Assembly (NCBI GenBank): GCA_028288765.1
Contig: JAQGHQ010000317.1
Coordinates: 1-64,000, forward strand
Direction of reading: 5' to 3'
Source: Gemmataceae bacterium
GTDB lineage: Bacteria; Planctomycetota; Planctomycetia; Gemmatales; Gemmataceae
Length of the DNA: 64,000 nt
The notes beneath the pieces were generated by a model, which was not told the DNA's origin, ran no database searches, and saw nothing but the letters and a program-made list of their open reading frames with translations. How positions within the stretch are numbered: the stretch's first letter is position 1; the number at the start of each line of letters is the position of its first letter. This document shows, piece after piece, positions 9,512 to 19,475 of this stretch. The position numbers and the translations under genes are program-made.

Positions 9512-10294
9512 ATGACCCTGCTTGCCGACACACACGTCCACCTGTTGGCCGGCCTCGATGACGGGCCGGCGACGGAGGACGTGGCGCTCGCCATGTGCCG
9601 GATGCTCGTCGCCGAGGGGGCCGCGCACGCCACCGCACTCGCCCATCAGAACCCCGGCTACCCGGACAACACCCCCGCCCGAATGATCGCGACCGCGGCC
9701 GCTCTGTCCGCGACGCTCGCGGCAAAGAAGATCCCGCTCACCGTTTACCCGACGGCGGAGGTGATGCTGTCCCCGACCGTCGTGGACGACTGGAAAACGG
9801 GGAAGTTGCTCTCGGTGGGGAACCACGGGCAATGGCTCCTGGTGGAAATGCCGCACGGGGAATTCGTCGACGCGCTGCCCGTCGCGGAGGAGTTGCGGCC
9901 GTTCGGCCTTCAACTCATCATCGCCCATGCCGAGCGATACCCGGACCTCCTTCACGATCGCGACCGGGCTGCGAAATGGATCGCGGCGGGGTGTCTGATC
10001 CAGGTGACGGCCCGGGCCATCGCCGACCCGTGGGATGACGAGATGGGCCGGGGGATCGAGGGGTGGGCCCGGGGCGGGTTCATCCATCTCCTCGGGTCGG
10101 ACGGACACGGCATCGACCGGCGGCAACCGCTCCTCGCGGCGGGGTATCGTCGGCTGGCGAAGCTGGCCGGACGGTCGACCGCAAAGCGGATCGGCAGCAC
10201 GTGGGGGAGCGCCGTCCTTCGCGGCGAGCCCGTCACCGTCCCCCCGCCACACCCGCCGACCCGGAAATGGTTCGGCCGGATGTTCGGGGGGTGA
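9512..10294 (+). CDS. CpsB/CapC-type PHP-domain tyrosine-protein phosphatase
   Basis: ADTHVHLLAGLDDGPAT, LIIAHAERYPDL, HLLGSDGHG. Confidence 0.85.
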   Translation: MTLLADTHVHLLAGLDDGPATEDVALAMCRMLVAEGAAHATALAHQNPGYPDNTPARMIATAAALSATLAAKKIPLTVYPTAEVMLSPTVVDDWKTGKLLSVGNHGQWLLVEMPHGEFVDALPVAEELRPFGLQLIIAHAERYPDLLHDRDRAAKWIAAGCLIQVTARAIADPWDDEMGRGIEGWARGGFIHLLGSDGHGIDRRQPLLAAGYRRLAKLAGRSTAKRIGSTWGSAVLRGEPVTVPPPHPPTRKWFGRMFGG

Positions 10295-10680
10295 TCGGGA
10301 CTGTCGGACGATGGCGGAGGGAAGTAGCCGGCGCCCTCGATCGGTCCGTTTGAGGGCTCCCCTGTGGGTCGTTCCCGGGTGGTACCGGAACCGTGCGTCC
10401 GATGCCCTGCTCGCTCGGGTCGTGTCGCGAATCTGTAACAGTTACGGGATTTCTGCAGGGGACCGTTGACGCGCATTGGTCGAAATGGCAATATGAGACG
10501 AATCGGATCGGACCTAACCCATCGCTGCCCCGATCCGCGATGACGACACCCCGGACGGGACCTTCCCGCTGCACCCCGCCGGGGGTTTAGTCGACCACGG
10601 ACGTCCCCCCCCGCGCCACCCGGCCCCGCCCAGCTGGCCGCCACCAATCCTTCCCCCCTCCCCGCCCCGCGGGTCGATAG

Positions 10681-13600
10681 ATGGGAGTCCCCTTGATGCC
10701 GTCACCCACCCGCACCCGCGGTTTTGTCGCATGCTTGGCGCTCGCCCTCGGCGTCGCCTTTCTCCTGCCCGCCGGGCCGGCCGCCGCCCAACAGCCGACC
10801 CCCGACCAACAGGCCGCCATGCTCCTGGCCGCCGGCCAGAAGGGGTACAACGACGCGAACCCGCAGTTCGCCGCCGACCGCTTCCGCGAATTTCTCCAGA
10901 AGTTCGGCGGGCACAAGGACGCGAACGCCGCCCGGTACGGACTCGGCCTCGCGCTCCTCGACCTCCCAACCCCCGACCACCTGAAAGCGATCGAAGCCCT
11001 CGGCCCGCCGGCGAACGAGGCCGCCTCCCCCGACCGGCCGCTCGCCCTCTACTACCTGGCCGCGGCCCACCGCGGGCTCGGGCACAAGGAACTCGCCGAA
11101 GGCGTCGCCCGGCCGAACGAGATGCCGCAGCGGACCCAGGCCGCCCAGGGGAAGTTCACCGAGGCGGTCAAGTTCTTCACCCAGGCCCGCGAGGCGTTCG
11201 AGAAGAAAACCCCGCCCGACGCCGAGTGGGCCGCCCGCGCCCGCTGCGACCAGGCCGAGATGGAGATCCGGTTGAACAAGGTGAAGGAAGCCCGGGCCAC
11301 CGCCGAACCGTTCGTGAAGGAGATGGGCCTCGCCAAGAGCAAGTTCCGCCCGCTCGGGATGTACTACCACGGCGTCGCGTGCTTCCTGCTCGGCGAGGTG
11401 CCCGCCGCCGGGAAGTCGCTCAACCAGCTCGCCCCCTTTGACCAGCCGTTCGGCCCGCACGCCCGCTACCTGATGGGCCGCGTCCACACCGCCCAGGACG
11501 AGAAGGCCGAGGCCGCCGCCGCGTTCGACGCCGTCCTCGCCGGGTACGACAAGCTGAAGAAGGACGCGGTCGAGCGGTTGAAGCAACCCGACCGGTTCAA
11601 GACCGACCCGTGGGAGAAGGCCCGGCTCGAAACCCTGGTGAAAAGCCCGGTCCCGGACTATGTGGCCGGCAGCGCGTTCTACGGGGCGTGCCTGAACTAC
11701 GAGGCCGGGAAGTTCGGCGAGGCCCTGACCAAGTTCCAGGCCTTCGCCAAGGACTACGCCACCTCCCCGCTCAAGGACGACGCGCTGCTCCGGGCCGGAT
11801 TCTGCTTCGTCCAGACGAAGCAGTTCGACGAGGCGGCGAGAACGCTCCAACCCCTCACCAACACCCCTCGTCTCGCCGACCAGGCCTTTTACTGGATCGG
11901 TAAGGCCCAGGTCGGGCTGGCGCTGGCCGCCGACCCGAACAACCCGGCCGCCCGCACCCAGATCCTCAACGCGGCCGTCACCTCGTTCCGGACGGCCGCC
12001 GACCGGGCCAATCAACTGGCCGGCACGGACCCGGACGCCAAAACCCGGCGGGCGGAAATCCTGCTCGAACTCGCCGACACCCTTCTGACCAACAAGCAGG
12101 CCCGCGAGGCGGCGACCGCGTACGAGACGATCTGGAACGAGAAGCTCTTGCCGAACAAGGCCGAGGAGACGCTCCAGCGGATCGTCGCCGCCTACCACCT
12201 CGCGGGCGACTTCCAGACGTCCGACGCCCGCATCAGCGAGTTCAAGCAGAAGTTCCCGCAGAGCCCGCTCACCCCGCTCGTCCTGTTCCGCGGGGCGGAG
12301 AACGCCTACGCCCGGGCCGAGCAGCTGGCGAAGCAGAACAACCCGGCCGGGGCGAAGCAGGGGTTCGCCGACGCCGGGAAGAAGTACGAGGAGGTCGTCG
12401 CCAAGTACCCGGAGTTCGAGCGGGTGAACCGGGCGCGGTACGGGCTCGGCCTGTGCTTCGTCGCGGTGGAGGACTGGGAGAAGGCGGCGGCCGCACTCGA
12501 CGCGGTCCCGGCCCCGGAGCGGAACGGCGACCTGGCGGCCGTGTCGTTCGTCCTCGCCGACTGCCTGATCCGCACCGCCCCGGCGAAGGCCGAGGACGCC
12601 CTGCAAGACAACGTGCTCCGGGAGAAACTCGGGGCCGCGGCGGGCCTGCTGGACGCATTCGTGGCGGCCAGCCCGAAGGCCCCCGAAGCGCCCGACGCCC
12701 TGCTCAAGTTCGGCTACTGCCAGAAACGGCTCGGCATCCAGCTCGTCCCGGGCAACGACCGGACCGACGCATTCAACAAGGCCCGGGCCGCGTACGAACG
12801 GCTCGGCCGCGAATACGCCCAGTCGCCGCTCGCCGGCACGGCCGCCCTCGAACGGGCGAAGGTGATGGCCCTCCAGGGCGACAAGGGCGGCGCGGTCAAC
12901 GCCCTCCGCGCGTTCGCCCAGGACCCGCTCGCGAAATCCGCCGTCGCCCCGCTGGCCTACATTTCGCTCGCGACCCTGCTCCGCGAGCAGAACCAGGCCG
13001 CGCAGGCGGCCCAGGCCATGCAGGACGCCCGCCAAAAGTTCGAAGGCCCGCTCACCGCCGACCCGCAGCGGAAGGACTGGGTCCACCTCCTGCGGTATCA
13101 CCACGGGGTCGCCCTGTTCGAGGCCGGCAAGCCGACCGACGCCCGGCAGGCGTTCGACCAGGTGATCCAGCAGGCGGGCGGGACCCCCGTCGCCGCCGAG
13201 GCCGCGCTGCGGGGCGGCCAGTGCCTCGTCGACGAGGGGAAGAAGAAGCTCGAGCTGATCGAGAAGGAAAAGACGAAGCCGAACCTGAAGGCGGACCAAC
13301 TGGCCCAGCTCGACACCCAGCTCAAAGCCGCGAAGGCGGAGCTGGTGACCGCGGCGAAACAACTCGAACAGCGGGCGGATCAGTTCAAGCAGGCGCTGCC
13401 GCAAAACGAGGCCCGGGCCCGGATGCTGTACGACGCCGCGTGGGCCCACAAGGCCGCGGGGGACGACCCGACCCCGGTGTACACCAAACTGATCGGGGAA
13501 TTCCCGGACCTGTCGCTCGCGGTCGAGGCCCGGCTGGAGCTGGCCGAGGTCCTGGCCGACAAGGAAAAGCCCGCCGACGCGGTGAAGCTGCTCAAGGAGG

Positions 13601-14361
13601 CACTCGACAAGGAGCCGACCGACAAGCCGACCCCGCCGGAAACCGCCGAACGCATCCGGCTCCGGCTCGGCGCTGCTCTTTTCGCGAACAAGGACGTCCC
13701 CGGCGCGCAAGCCCAGTTCGACGCGGTCGCCGGGAACGAGAAGTCGCCGCACCGCGGCCCGGCGCTGTACCGGTCGGCCGAGTGCCTGATCGCCCAGGGG
13801 AAGTGGGAGGAGGCGAAGACCAAGCTCGTCATCTTCCGCGACAACGGGGCGTTCCACAACATCCCGACGGTGAGCGACCGGGCGCTCCTCCGGCTCGGCC
13901 ACGTCCTGACGGAATTGAAGCAGTGGGACGCCTCGCGCCAGGCGTTCGAGACACTGGCCGCGCGGTATGGCGACGGGAACACGTGGGCGACCGACGCCCG
14001 GTACGGGATGGGGTGGGCACTCCAGAACCAGGCCCGGTACGACGAGGCGGTGAACGCCTACGCCCAGGTGACACAGAAAACCACCGACGACCGGGCCGGG
14101 CGGGCGCACCTGCAAATCGGCCTGTGCCGGGCGGCCCAGAAGCGGTGGGAGGACGCGGGGAAGGCGTTCGCCGTGGTGTACTACGGGTACGACCTGCCGG
14201 ACCTGAAGTTCGCCGCCATGGTCGAGCACGCCCGCACGCTGACCGAGGAGAAGAAGACCGCCGACGCCACGAAGCTGCTCGACCGCGTCGTCAAGGACGC
14301 CCCGAAGGACGGCCCCTGGGCCAAGGCGGCCAAGGAGATGCTCGACAAGATCAAGAAGTGA
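10681..14361 (+). CDS. large secreted tetratricopeptide repeat protein
   Basis: 1226 aa, signal peptide ACLALALGVAFLLPAGPAAAQ, many TPR-like helices; start 10681 or 10696. Confidence 0.88.
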   Translation: MGVPLMPSPTRTRGFVACLALALGVAFLLPAGPAAAQQPTPDQQAAMLLAAGQKGYNDANPQFAADRFREFLQKFGGHKDANAARYGLGLALLDLPTPDHLKAIEALGPPANEAASPDRPLALYYLAAAHRGLGHKELAEGVARPNEMPQRTQAAQGKFTEAVKFFTQAREAFEKKTPPDAEWAARARCDQAEMEIRLNKVKEARATAEPFVKEMGLAKSKFRPLGMYYHGVACFLLGEVPAAGKSLNQLAPFDQPFGPHARYLMGRVHTAQDEKAEAAAAFDAVLAGYDKLKKDAVERLKQPDRFKTDPWEKARLETLVKSPVPDYVAGSAFYGACLNYEAGKFGEALTKFQAFAKDYATSPLKDDALLRAGFCFVQTKQFDEAARTLQPLTNTPRLADQAFYWIGKAQVGLALAADPNNPAARTQILNAAVTSFRTAADRANQLAGTDPDAKTRRAEILLELADTLLTNKQAREAATAYETIWNEKLLPNKAEETLQRIVAAYHLAGDFQTSDARISEFKQKFPQSPLTPLVLFRGAENAYARAEQLAKQNNPAGAKQGFADAGKKYEEVVAKYPEFERVNRARYGLGLCFVAVEDWEKAAAALDAVPAPERNGDLAAVSFVLADCLIRTAPAKAEDALQDNVLREKLGAAAGLLDAFVAASPKAPEAPDALLKFGYCQKRLGIQLVPGNDRTDAFNKARAAYERLGREYAQSPLAGTAALERAKVMALQGDKGGAVNALRAFAQDPLAKSAVAPLAYISLATLLREQNQAAQAAQAMQDARQKFEGPLTADPQRKDWVHLLRYHHGVALFEAGKPTDARQAFDQVIQQAGGTPVAAEAALRGGQCLVDEGKKKLELIEKEKTKPNLKADQLAQLDTQLKAAKAELVTAAKQLEQRADQFKQALPQNEARARMLYDAAWAHKAAGDDPTPVYTKLIGEFPDLSLAVEARLELAEVLADKEKPADAVKLLKEALDKEPTDKPTPPETAERIRLRLGAALFANKDVPGAQAQFDAVAGNEKSPHRGPALYRSAECLIAQGKWEEAKTKLVIFRDNGAFHNIPTVSDRALLRLGHVLTELKQWDASRQAFETLAARYGDGNTWATDARYGMGWALQNQARYDEAVNAYAQVTQKTTDDRAGRAHLQIGLCRAAQKRWEDAGKAFAVVYYGYDLPDLKFAAMVEHARTLTEEKKTADATKLLDRVVKDAPKDGPWAKAAKEMLDKIKK

Positions 14362-14575
14362 GCGTCGCGGACCGAGGACCCAACCCGGGGTATGAACCCC
14401 GGGTCCCGGTTGGTTATCATCTTCAGCCTGTCAGGGCGACCGAGCCACCCCCCGCGGGACTGCCCCCGCGGTTCGTCGAGACGCGAGAACCCGCCCTGCG
14501 GGGCCGAGAGCTGCCCAGCGCCTGCCCAGGGTTTTCCGAGCGTGCCGCCGCGTGCGACACAGGAGGCCGTTACCG

Positions 14576-17044
14576 ATGCGGACCGCGTTCCCCGTTCCCC
14601 GCACCCTCGCCGCGGCCGCCGCGGTCGCGGTCGCGGTGGTCCTCACCCCCCGGCCCGCTTCGGCATACGTCGAGGCCCCGTTGTCCCTCGGGTCGGTCAT
14701 CAACCAGTCGACGAACATCGTCCTGATGACCGTCGCCAAGGTGGACAAGCAGCAGAACCTGATCATCTTCCAGAAGGTGCAGGACATCAAAGGGAAGCAC
14801 CCGCAGGACACGATCAAGCACAACATCGGCCGCGGCGGGCTGCGGCCGGGCGAGTGGGAAGAGATCATGAAGTGGGCGGAGGTCGGCAAGCCGGCCGTCT
14901 TCTTCCACAACGGCGGGGCGAGCGAGACGTTCATCGGGGTGACGTGGTACCAGGCCTACCCGCAGGGCGAGTGGTGGGGCATGTCCCACGGCGAGCCGTT
15001 CATGCTCCGGTCCTACGCCGGGAAGGTCGACAAGTTCCCCGCGGCCCTCACCGACATCCTGAACGGGAAAGAGGTGATCGTCCCGTGCATGGTGGACGGC
15101 GACAAGGAAGCGCTGCACAAGAAGACGGCGAAGGTCCAGCGGCTGAAGACCAGCCTGAAGCTCCAGGACTACAACCCGAAGCGGGACTTCGCCGGGTGGG
15201 GCGGGGAGGACATCCGCCGGCTCCAGGGGATGCCCGGGTTCGACCGGTACGCCGCCCTCCCGAAGCTCGACGCCGAGGCCCAGGCGGTGAGCGTCGTCGA
15301 CTTCGACAACGACGGCAAGCCCGACATCTGCCTGTGCGGAGCGAATAAGGTCGTGCTCATGCAGAACGGCGGCGACAGCTACAGCGAGGTGGCCCTGCCC
15401 GGGTTCGCCGGCGGGGCCCGGGCGGCGGTCTGGGCCGACCACAACGGCGACGGCCTGCCGGACCTCCTGCTCGCCACCGCCGACGGCCCCCGGCTATTCA
15501 CCAACCTCGGCAAGGGCCAGTTCCGCGACGACACCGCCCGACTCCCGAAGGAGGGCGCGTACAACCTGACCGCCGCCGCGTGGGGCGACTTCGACGGGGA
15601 CGGCAAGCCCGACATCCTGCTCGCCAACGGGTTCCACGGGCTGCGGCTGTACCGGAACGGCCGGCCGGACGCGCCGAAGCCGGTCGCCCCGCCGAAGTTC
15701 GGCGACTGGCACGTGATCGGGACGTTCCGCGACATGAGCGGGAAGGGCAACTACGCCACCGTGTTCCCCGTCGAGACGGAGAAGTTCGCGCCGGAGAAGG
15801 TGTACAAGGGCAAGCGGGACCTGCCGGCGAAGTGGGCGAAGAAGGCGTTCAAGGACGGCGAGCCGACCCCGATCCCGGAAGTCGGGGGCAACTGCGCGAC
15901 GTATCTCCACCGGGAGCTGGACGCCGCCGCCGACACCGACTTGCCGGTGGCGATCCGCAGCGGCGGCACCCTGAGCGTGTGGGTAAACGGCGCGAAGGTG
16001 TACACCGACGACAAGCCCAAGGCCGAGGCGACGGCCCTGGTCCTGAAGCTCAAGTCCGGGAAGAACACGCTGCAGATCAAGATGTGCGACGCGGGCGGCG
16101 CGCACTCGTTCGCCTTCGCCGTCGGCCACGCGGGCGTCGACGGCCCGGTCGGGCCGTGGTTCGAAGACGTGTCCGCGGCGTGGGGCCTCGGGCCGGACGG
16201 GATGGCCGCCGACGTGAAGGGCGACACCCTCGCCGTGGCCGATTTCAACGGCGACGGCCGGCCGGACTTCCTCTACGGGGCCGGGACCGGGATGCTGTTC
16301 CTGAACACCGGCGGGAAGTTCGTCCTGAAGACGGACGCGGGCATCAGCTACAAACCCGGCAAGGTCGGGCCGGCGGTGTGCGACTTCGACGGGGACGGGT
16401 TCCCCGACCTGTTCGTCCCGCAGACCGACGGCAAGTGCCGGCTATTCCGGAACACCGGGAACGGGACGTTCGTCGACGTGTCGGCGTCCGCCGGGGACCT
16501 GTCGAAGCCGATCCCCGGGGCCGTGTCGGCCGCGTGGGGCGACTTCGACAACGACGGCAAGCCGGACCTGCTCGTGTGTTGTCTGCGCGGCCCGAACCGG
16601 TACTTCCGGGGCACGGGGAACGGGTCGTTCGAGGACAAGACGGCCGAGATCGGGCTGACCCAAAAGGTATTCAACTCGCAGGCCGCGGCCTTCGCCGACT
16701 TGAACGGGGACGGCCAGCTCGACCTGATCCTGAACAACGAGGGGCAGGAGGCGGCGATCCTGTTCGGGGCCGCGAAAGAGGGGACCGGGAAGACGCCGGT
16801 GGTGGTCGCCCTGAACGGCACCCCGGGCCTGAGCGGCGGCAAGGTGGTGGTGAAGGACGCATCCGGGAAGGCGGTGGCGAGCGCGGGCATCTCCGGCGGG
16901 GATGCCCGGGGCGGGAACGATCTCTTCCCACGGTTCGTGCTCGCCCCGGGGGCGTACAAGGTCGAGATCGTCGGCCCGGACGGGAAGGCGGTCGCCAGGG
17001 ATCTCACCGTGACCACCAGCCCGATGAGCCTGAAGGTGCAATAG
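14576..17044 (+). CDS. secreted FG-GAP/VCBS repeat protein
   Basis: Repeated VVDFDNDGKPDI, WGDFDGDGKPDIL, VADFNGDGRPDFL; ATG 14576 preceded by AGGAGG. Confidence 0.88.
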   Translation: MRTAFPVPRTLAAAAAVAVAVVLTPRPASAYVEAPLSLGSVINQSTNIVLMTVAKVDKQQNLIIFQKVQDIKGKHPQDTIKHNIGRGGLRPGEWEEIMKWAEVGKPAVFFHNGGASETFIGVTWYQAYPQGEWWGMSHGEPFMLRSYAGKVDKFPAALTDILNGKEVIVPCMVDGDKEALHKKTAKVQRLKTSLKLQDYNPKRDFAGWGGEDIRRLQGMPGFDRYAALPKLDAEAQAVSVVDFDNDGKPDICLCGANKVVLMQNGGDSYSEVALPGFAGGARAAVWADHNGDGLPDLLLATADGPRLFTNLGKGQFRDDTARLPKEGAYNLTAAAWGDFDGDGKPDILLANGFHGLRLYRNGRPDAPKPVAPPKFGDWHVIGTFRDMSGKGNYATVFPVETEKFAPEKVYKGKRDLPAKWAKKAFKDGEPTPIPEVGGNCATYLHRELDAAADTDLPVAIRSGGTLSVWVNGAKVYTDDKPKAEATALVLKLKSGKNTLQIKMCDAGGAHSFAFAVGHAGVDGPVGPWFEDVSAAWGLGPDGMAADVKGDTLAVADFNGDGRPDFLYGAGTGMLFLNTGGKFVLKTDAGISYKPGKVGPAVCDFDGDGFPDLFVPQTDGKCRLFRNTGNGTFVDVSASAGDLSKPIPGAVSAAWGDFDNDGKPDLLVCCLRGPNRYFRGTGNGSFEDKTAEIGLTQKVFNSQAAAFADLNGDGQLDLILNNEGQEAAILFGAAKEGTGKTPVVVALNGTPGLSGGKVVVKDASGKAVASAGISGGDARGGNDLFPRFVLAPGAYKVEIVGPDGKAVARDLTVTTSPMSLKVQ

Positions 17045-17049
17045 GCACG

Positions 17050-17105
17050 CCCCCGCTGGACGCCCGGGGCAACGCCCCGGGCGCGGGACAACGCCCCTGG
17101 GCATT
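17050..17105. repeat. GC-rich hairpin module GCCCGGGGCAACGCCCCGGGC
   Basis: Same hairpin as in the composite element at 20383-20623. Confidence 0.6.
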
Positions 17106-17111
17106 GAAGGA

Positions 17112-18551
17112 ATGGCCACCATGCGCGTCTCGGCGATCTCGCTCTGCGTTCTTTGCGCCCTCGGCGGTGAATCTCCCGCCGCCGACCCCGGCCCGTGGGC
17201 CACGTACCGCGGGAACCCGCAGCGGACCGGGAACACCGACAACCAGCCCGGCCCGGACAAGCCGGCGGTGCTCTGGGCGGTGAAGTCGCAGGACCACTTC
17301 GTCGCCTCGCCCGTCCCGGTCGGGGACAAGCTCTACGTCTCCGGCCTCGGCGGGTTCAACCGGCCGACGATCTCCCTCTTCCCGTTCGCCGCCAAGGGGC
17401 CGATGCCGCAGCCGGCGTGGTCGAAGTCCGCCCCGTACCTCAAACTCGCGTCGGTCAGCTCCCCGGCGGTCGCCGCCGACAAGGGCGCCCTCGTGTTCGG
17501 CGACGGGATGCACCAGGACTCGGGCGGCATCCTCCACTGCGTCACGACCGACACCGGCCGGCCGCTCTGGCAGCTCGTACTCCCGGGCGACCTGATTCAC
17601 CTTGAGGGCGGGCCGACCATTAGCGACGGAAAGGTGTACGTCGGCGGCGGGGCCGCGGGCGTGATCTGCGTCGAACTCGACAGGGCCACGCTCGACGGCA
17701 AGGACCTCGACCTCGCCGCGATCGCGAAGCTGCAGGAGGCGAAGTGGAAGGAGCTGGTGGCGAAGTACGAGATGCAGAAAAAGACCGACCCGGACTTCGC
17801 CATCCCGCCGAGCGACGACCAGATCCACAAGCCGGCCCCGAAGAAGGTCTGGCAGGTGGGGGTGAACAAGTGGCACGTCGACGCCCCGGTCAACGTGACC
17901 GGGGATAAAGTCCTCGTCCCGACCTCGTTCCTCGACAAGGAAAAGGTGGGTGAGCGGGCGCTGTACTGCCTGAACGCGGCGACCGGCGAGACGGTCTGGA
18001 AGGCCGACCTCGCCCTCAACCCGTGGGGCGGGGCGAGCGTGTCCGGCGACACGGTCGTCGTCCCGGGCAGCTCGATCGGGTACTACTTCAACGAGATCAA
18101 GGGCGCGAAGGGGGACCTGACCGCGTTCGACCTCGCCACCGGCAAGCCGAGGTGGCGGAAGGACGTGCCGGGCGGGGTGGTCGGGTGCGTGGCGATTGCC
18201 GACGGCCTCGCCGTCTGCACCGCGTCCGACGGGAAGGTCCGGGCGTACCGGCTGGCCGACGGCGACCGGGCGTGGATCTACGACGCGAAGATGCCGATTT
18301 TCGCCCCGCCGGCTGTTGCGGGCGGGGTGGTCTACGCGGCCGACCTGCAGGGGACTGTCCACGCCGCCGACCTCAAGACGGGGGCCCCGAAATGGGTGCT
18401 GCCGCTCTCGAAGGACCCGGCGGTGATGGCCCCCGGGATGGTGTACGGTGGAGTGACGGTCCACGGTGGGAAGCTGGTCGTCGCCACCTGCAACCTCGAA
18501 GGCCCGTTCGCCCGCAAGGACACCACCCTCGTGTGCATCGGCAGCAAGTGA
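17112..18551 (+). CDS. secreted PQQ-like beta-propeller protein
   Basis: 479 aa; WATYRGNPQRTGNTDNQPGP, repeated blade motifs such as LTAFDLATGKPRWRKDV. Confidence 0.88.
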   Translation: MATMRVSAISLCVLCALGGESPAADPGPWATYRGNPQRTGNTDNQPGPDKPAVLWAVKSQDHFVASPVPVGDKLYVSGLGGFNRPTISLFPFAAKGPMPQPAWSKSAPYLKLASVSSPAVAADKGALVFGDGMHQDSGGILHCVTTDTGRPLWQLVLPGDLIHLEGGPTISDGKVYVGGGAAGVICVELDRATLDGKDLDLAAIAKLQEAKWKELVAKYEMQKKTDPDFAIPPSDDQIHKPAPKKVWQVGVNKWHVDAPVNVTGDKVLVPTSFLDKEKVGERALYCLNAATGETVWKADLALNPWGGASVSGDTVVVPGSSIGYYFNEIKGAKGDLTAFDLATGKPRWRKDVPGGVVGCVAIADGLAVCTASDGKVRAYRLADGDRAWIYDAKMPIFAPPAVAGGVVYAADLQGTVHAADLKTGAPKWVLPLSKDPAVMAPGMVYGGVTVHGGKLVVATCNLEGPFARKDTTLVCIGSK

Positions 18552-18572
18552 CGGCAACTGCGGAATGTTTCC

Positions 18573-18688
18573 AATGCGGAGTGCGGAATGCGGAATCAAA
18601 GACGGAAACACCGGGGTTCCTTCCACATTCTGCCCCCCCGCACTCAGAACGCCATCCGTCTTTGATTCCGCATTCCGCATTCCGCATT
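18573..18688. repeat. inverted arrays of the heptamer ATGCGGA/TTCCGCA
   Basis: 18573-18605 and reverse complement of 18656-18688 match at 32/33 positions. Confidence 0.85.
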
Positions 18689-18704
18689 AGGAAAGGACCA
18701 TCGA

Positions 18705-19403
18705 ATGAACCGCCTCGCCGCCGCCGCCGGGTTCCTTACCGTGCTGGCGCTCACGCTCGCCGCGGCCGACGACCCGAAGAAGCCGGCCGGCAGCGGCGGC
18801 GTGACCGTGGACAAGGAGAAGCGGACGGTCACCGTCGCCGCGAAGGTCGCCCCGCGGAAGCTGGAACACCTCAAGGGCGAGGTGTACCCGATCGAGCTGA
18901 TCGCCTCGTGGCCGCACCCGCGCGGGAAGAAGGCCCACGAGACGGTGGTCACGTTCGACGTCGAGCCGTCCGAAGTCCACAAGGGGCTCGAATCGCTCGG
19001 GCTCAAGCCGGGCAAGCCGGCCAAGGGGGCGGACACCAAGGCCGAGGGGCCGGTGGTGAACGTGTACGTCGAGGTCCCGGCCCCGGACGGGACCGGCAAG
19101 CGGATCACCCTCGACAAGGTGCTGATGGACCCGAAGTCGAGGAAGCCGGCCCCGAAGATGACGTTCCGGTTCACCGGCTCGGTCATGTCCTCGGTCGACC
19201 CGAACAAGCCCGACGAGAAGAAATACGGGGCCGACCTGACCGGGACCCTGATCGCGATCTTCCCGGTGACGGACGAAACGGTCCTCCAGACCGACTGGAC
19301 GATGAAGGAAGAGAAGTACCTCAAGCTCGACGTGAACCCGGACGTGATCCCCAAGGAAGGCTCGCCGGTGAAACTGGTGATCGAGGTCCCGCCGGGAAAG
19401 TGA
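18705..19403 (+). CDS. secreted hypothetical protein
   Basis: 232 aa; signal peptide MNRLAAAAGFLTVLALTLAAAD. Confidence 0.8.
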   Translation: MNRLAAAAGFLTVLALTLAAADDPKKPAGSGGVTVDKEKRTVTVAAKVAPRKLEHLKGEVYPIELIASWPHPRGKKAHETVVTFDVEPSEVHKGLESLGLKPGKPAKGADTKAEGPVVNVYVEVPAPDGTGKRITLDKVLMDPKSRKPAPKMTFRFTGSVMSSVDPNKPDEKKYGADLTGTLIAIFPVTDETVLQTDWTMKEEKYLKLDVNPDVIPKEGSPVKLVIEVPPGK

Positions 19404-19475
19404 CGGGGGCCGGGCCCGCCGGGGTGAGTGTCCGAGGTTGAGCCACGCGCGTTGCCGCCAACGGGGAGAGGTCAC

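Noticed and set aside
6954-10294. Complete capsule/EPS biosynthesis cluster
   Set aside because: Only the BY-kinase and CpsB-type phosphatase are present; no glycosyltransferase, flippase or export genes follow.
10702-14229. 1175-aa antisense ORF and similar long ORFs (12453..14726, 15580..17283, 17004..18680, 18687..20312, 26659..24773)
   Set aside because: They overlap strongly supported genes and encode Arg/Pro/Gly-rich low-complexity sequence typical of shadow frames in high-GC DNA.
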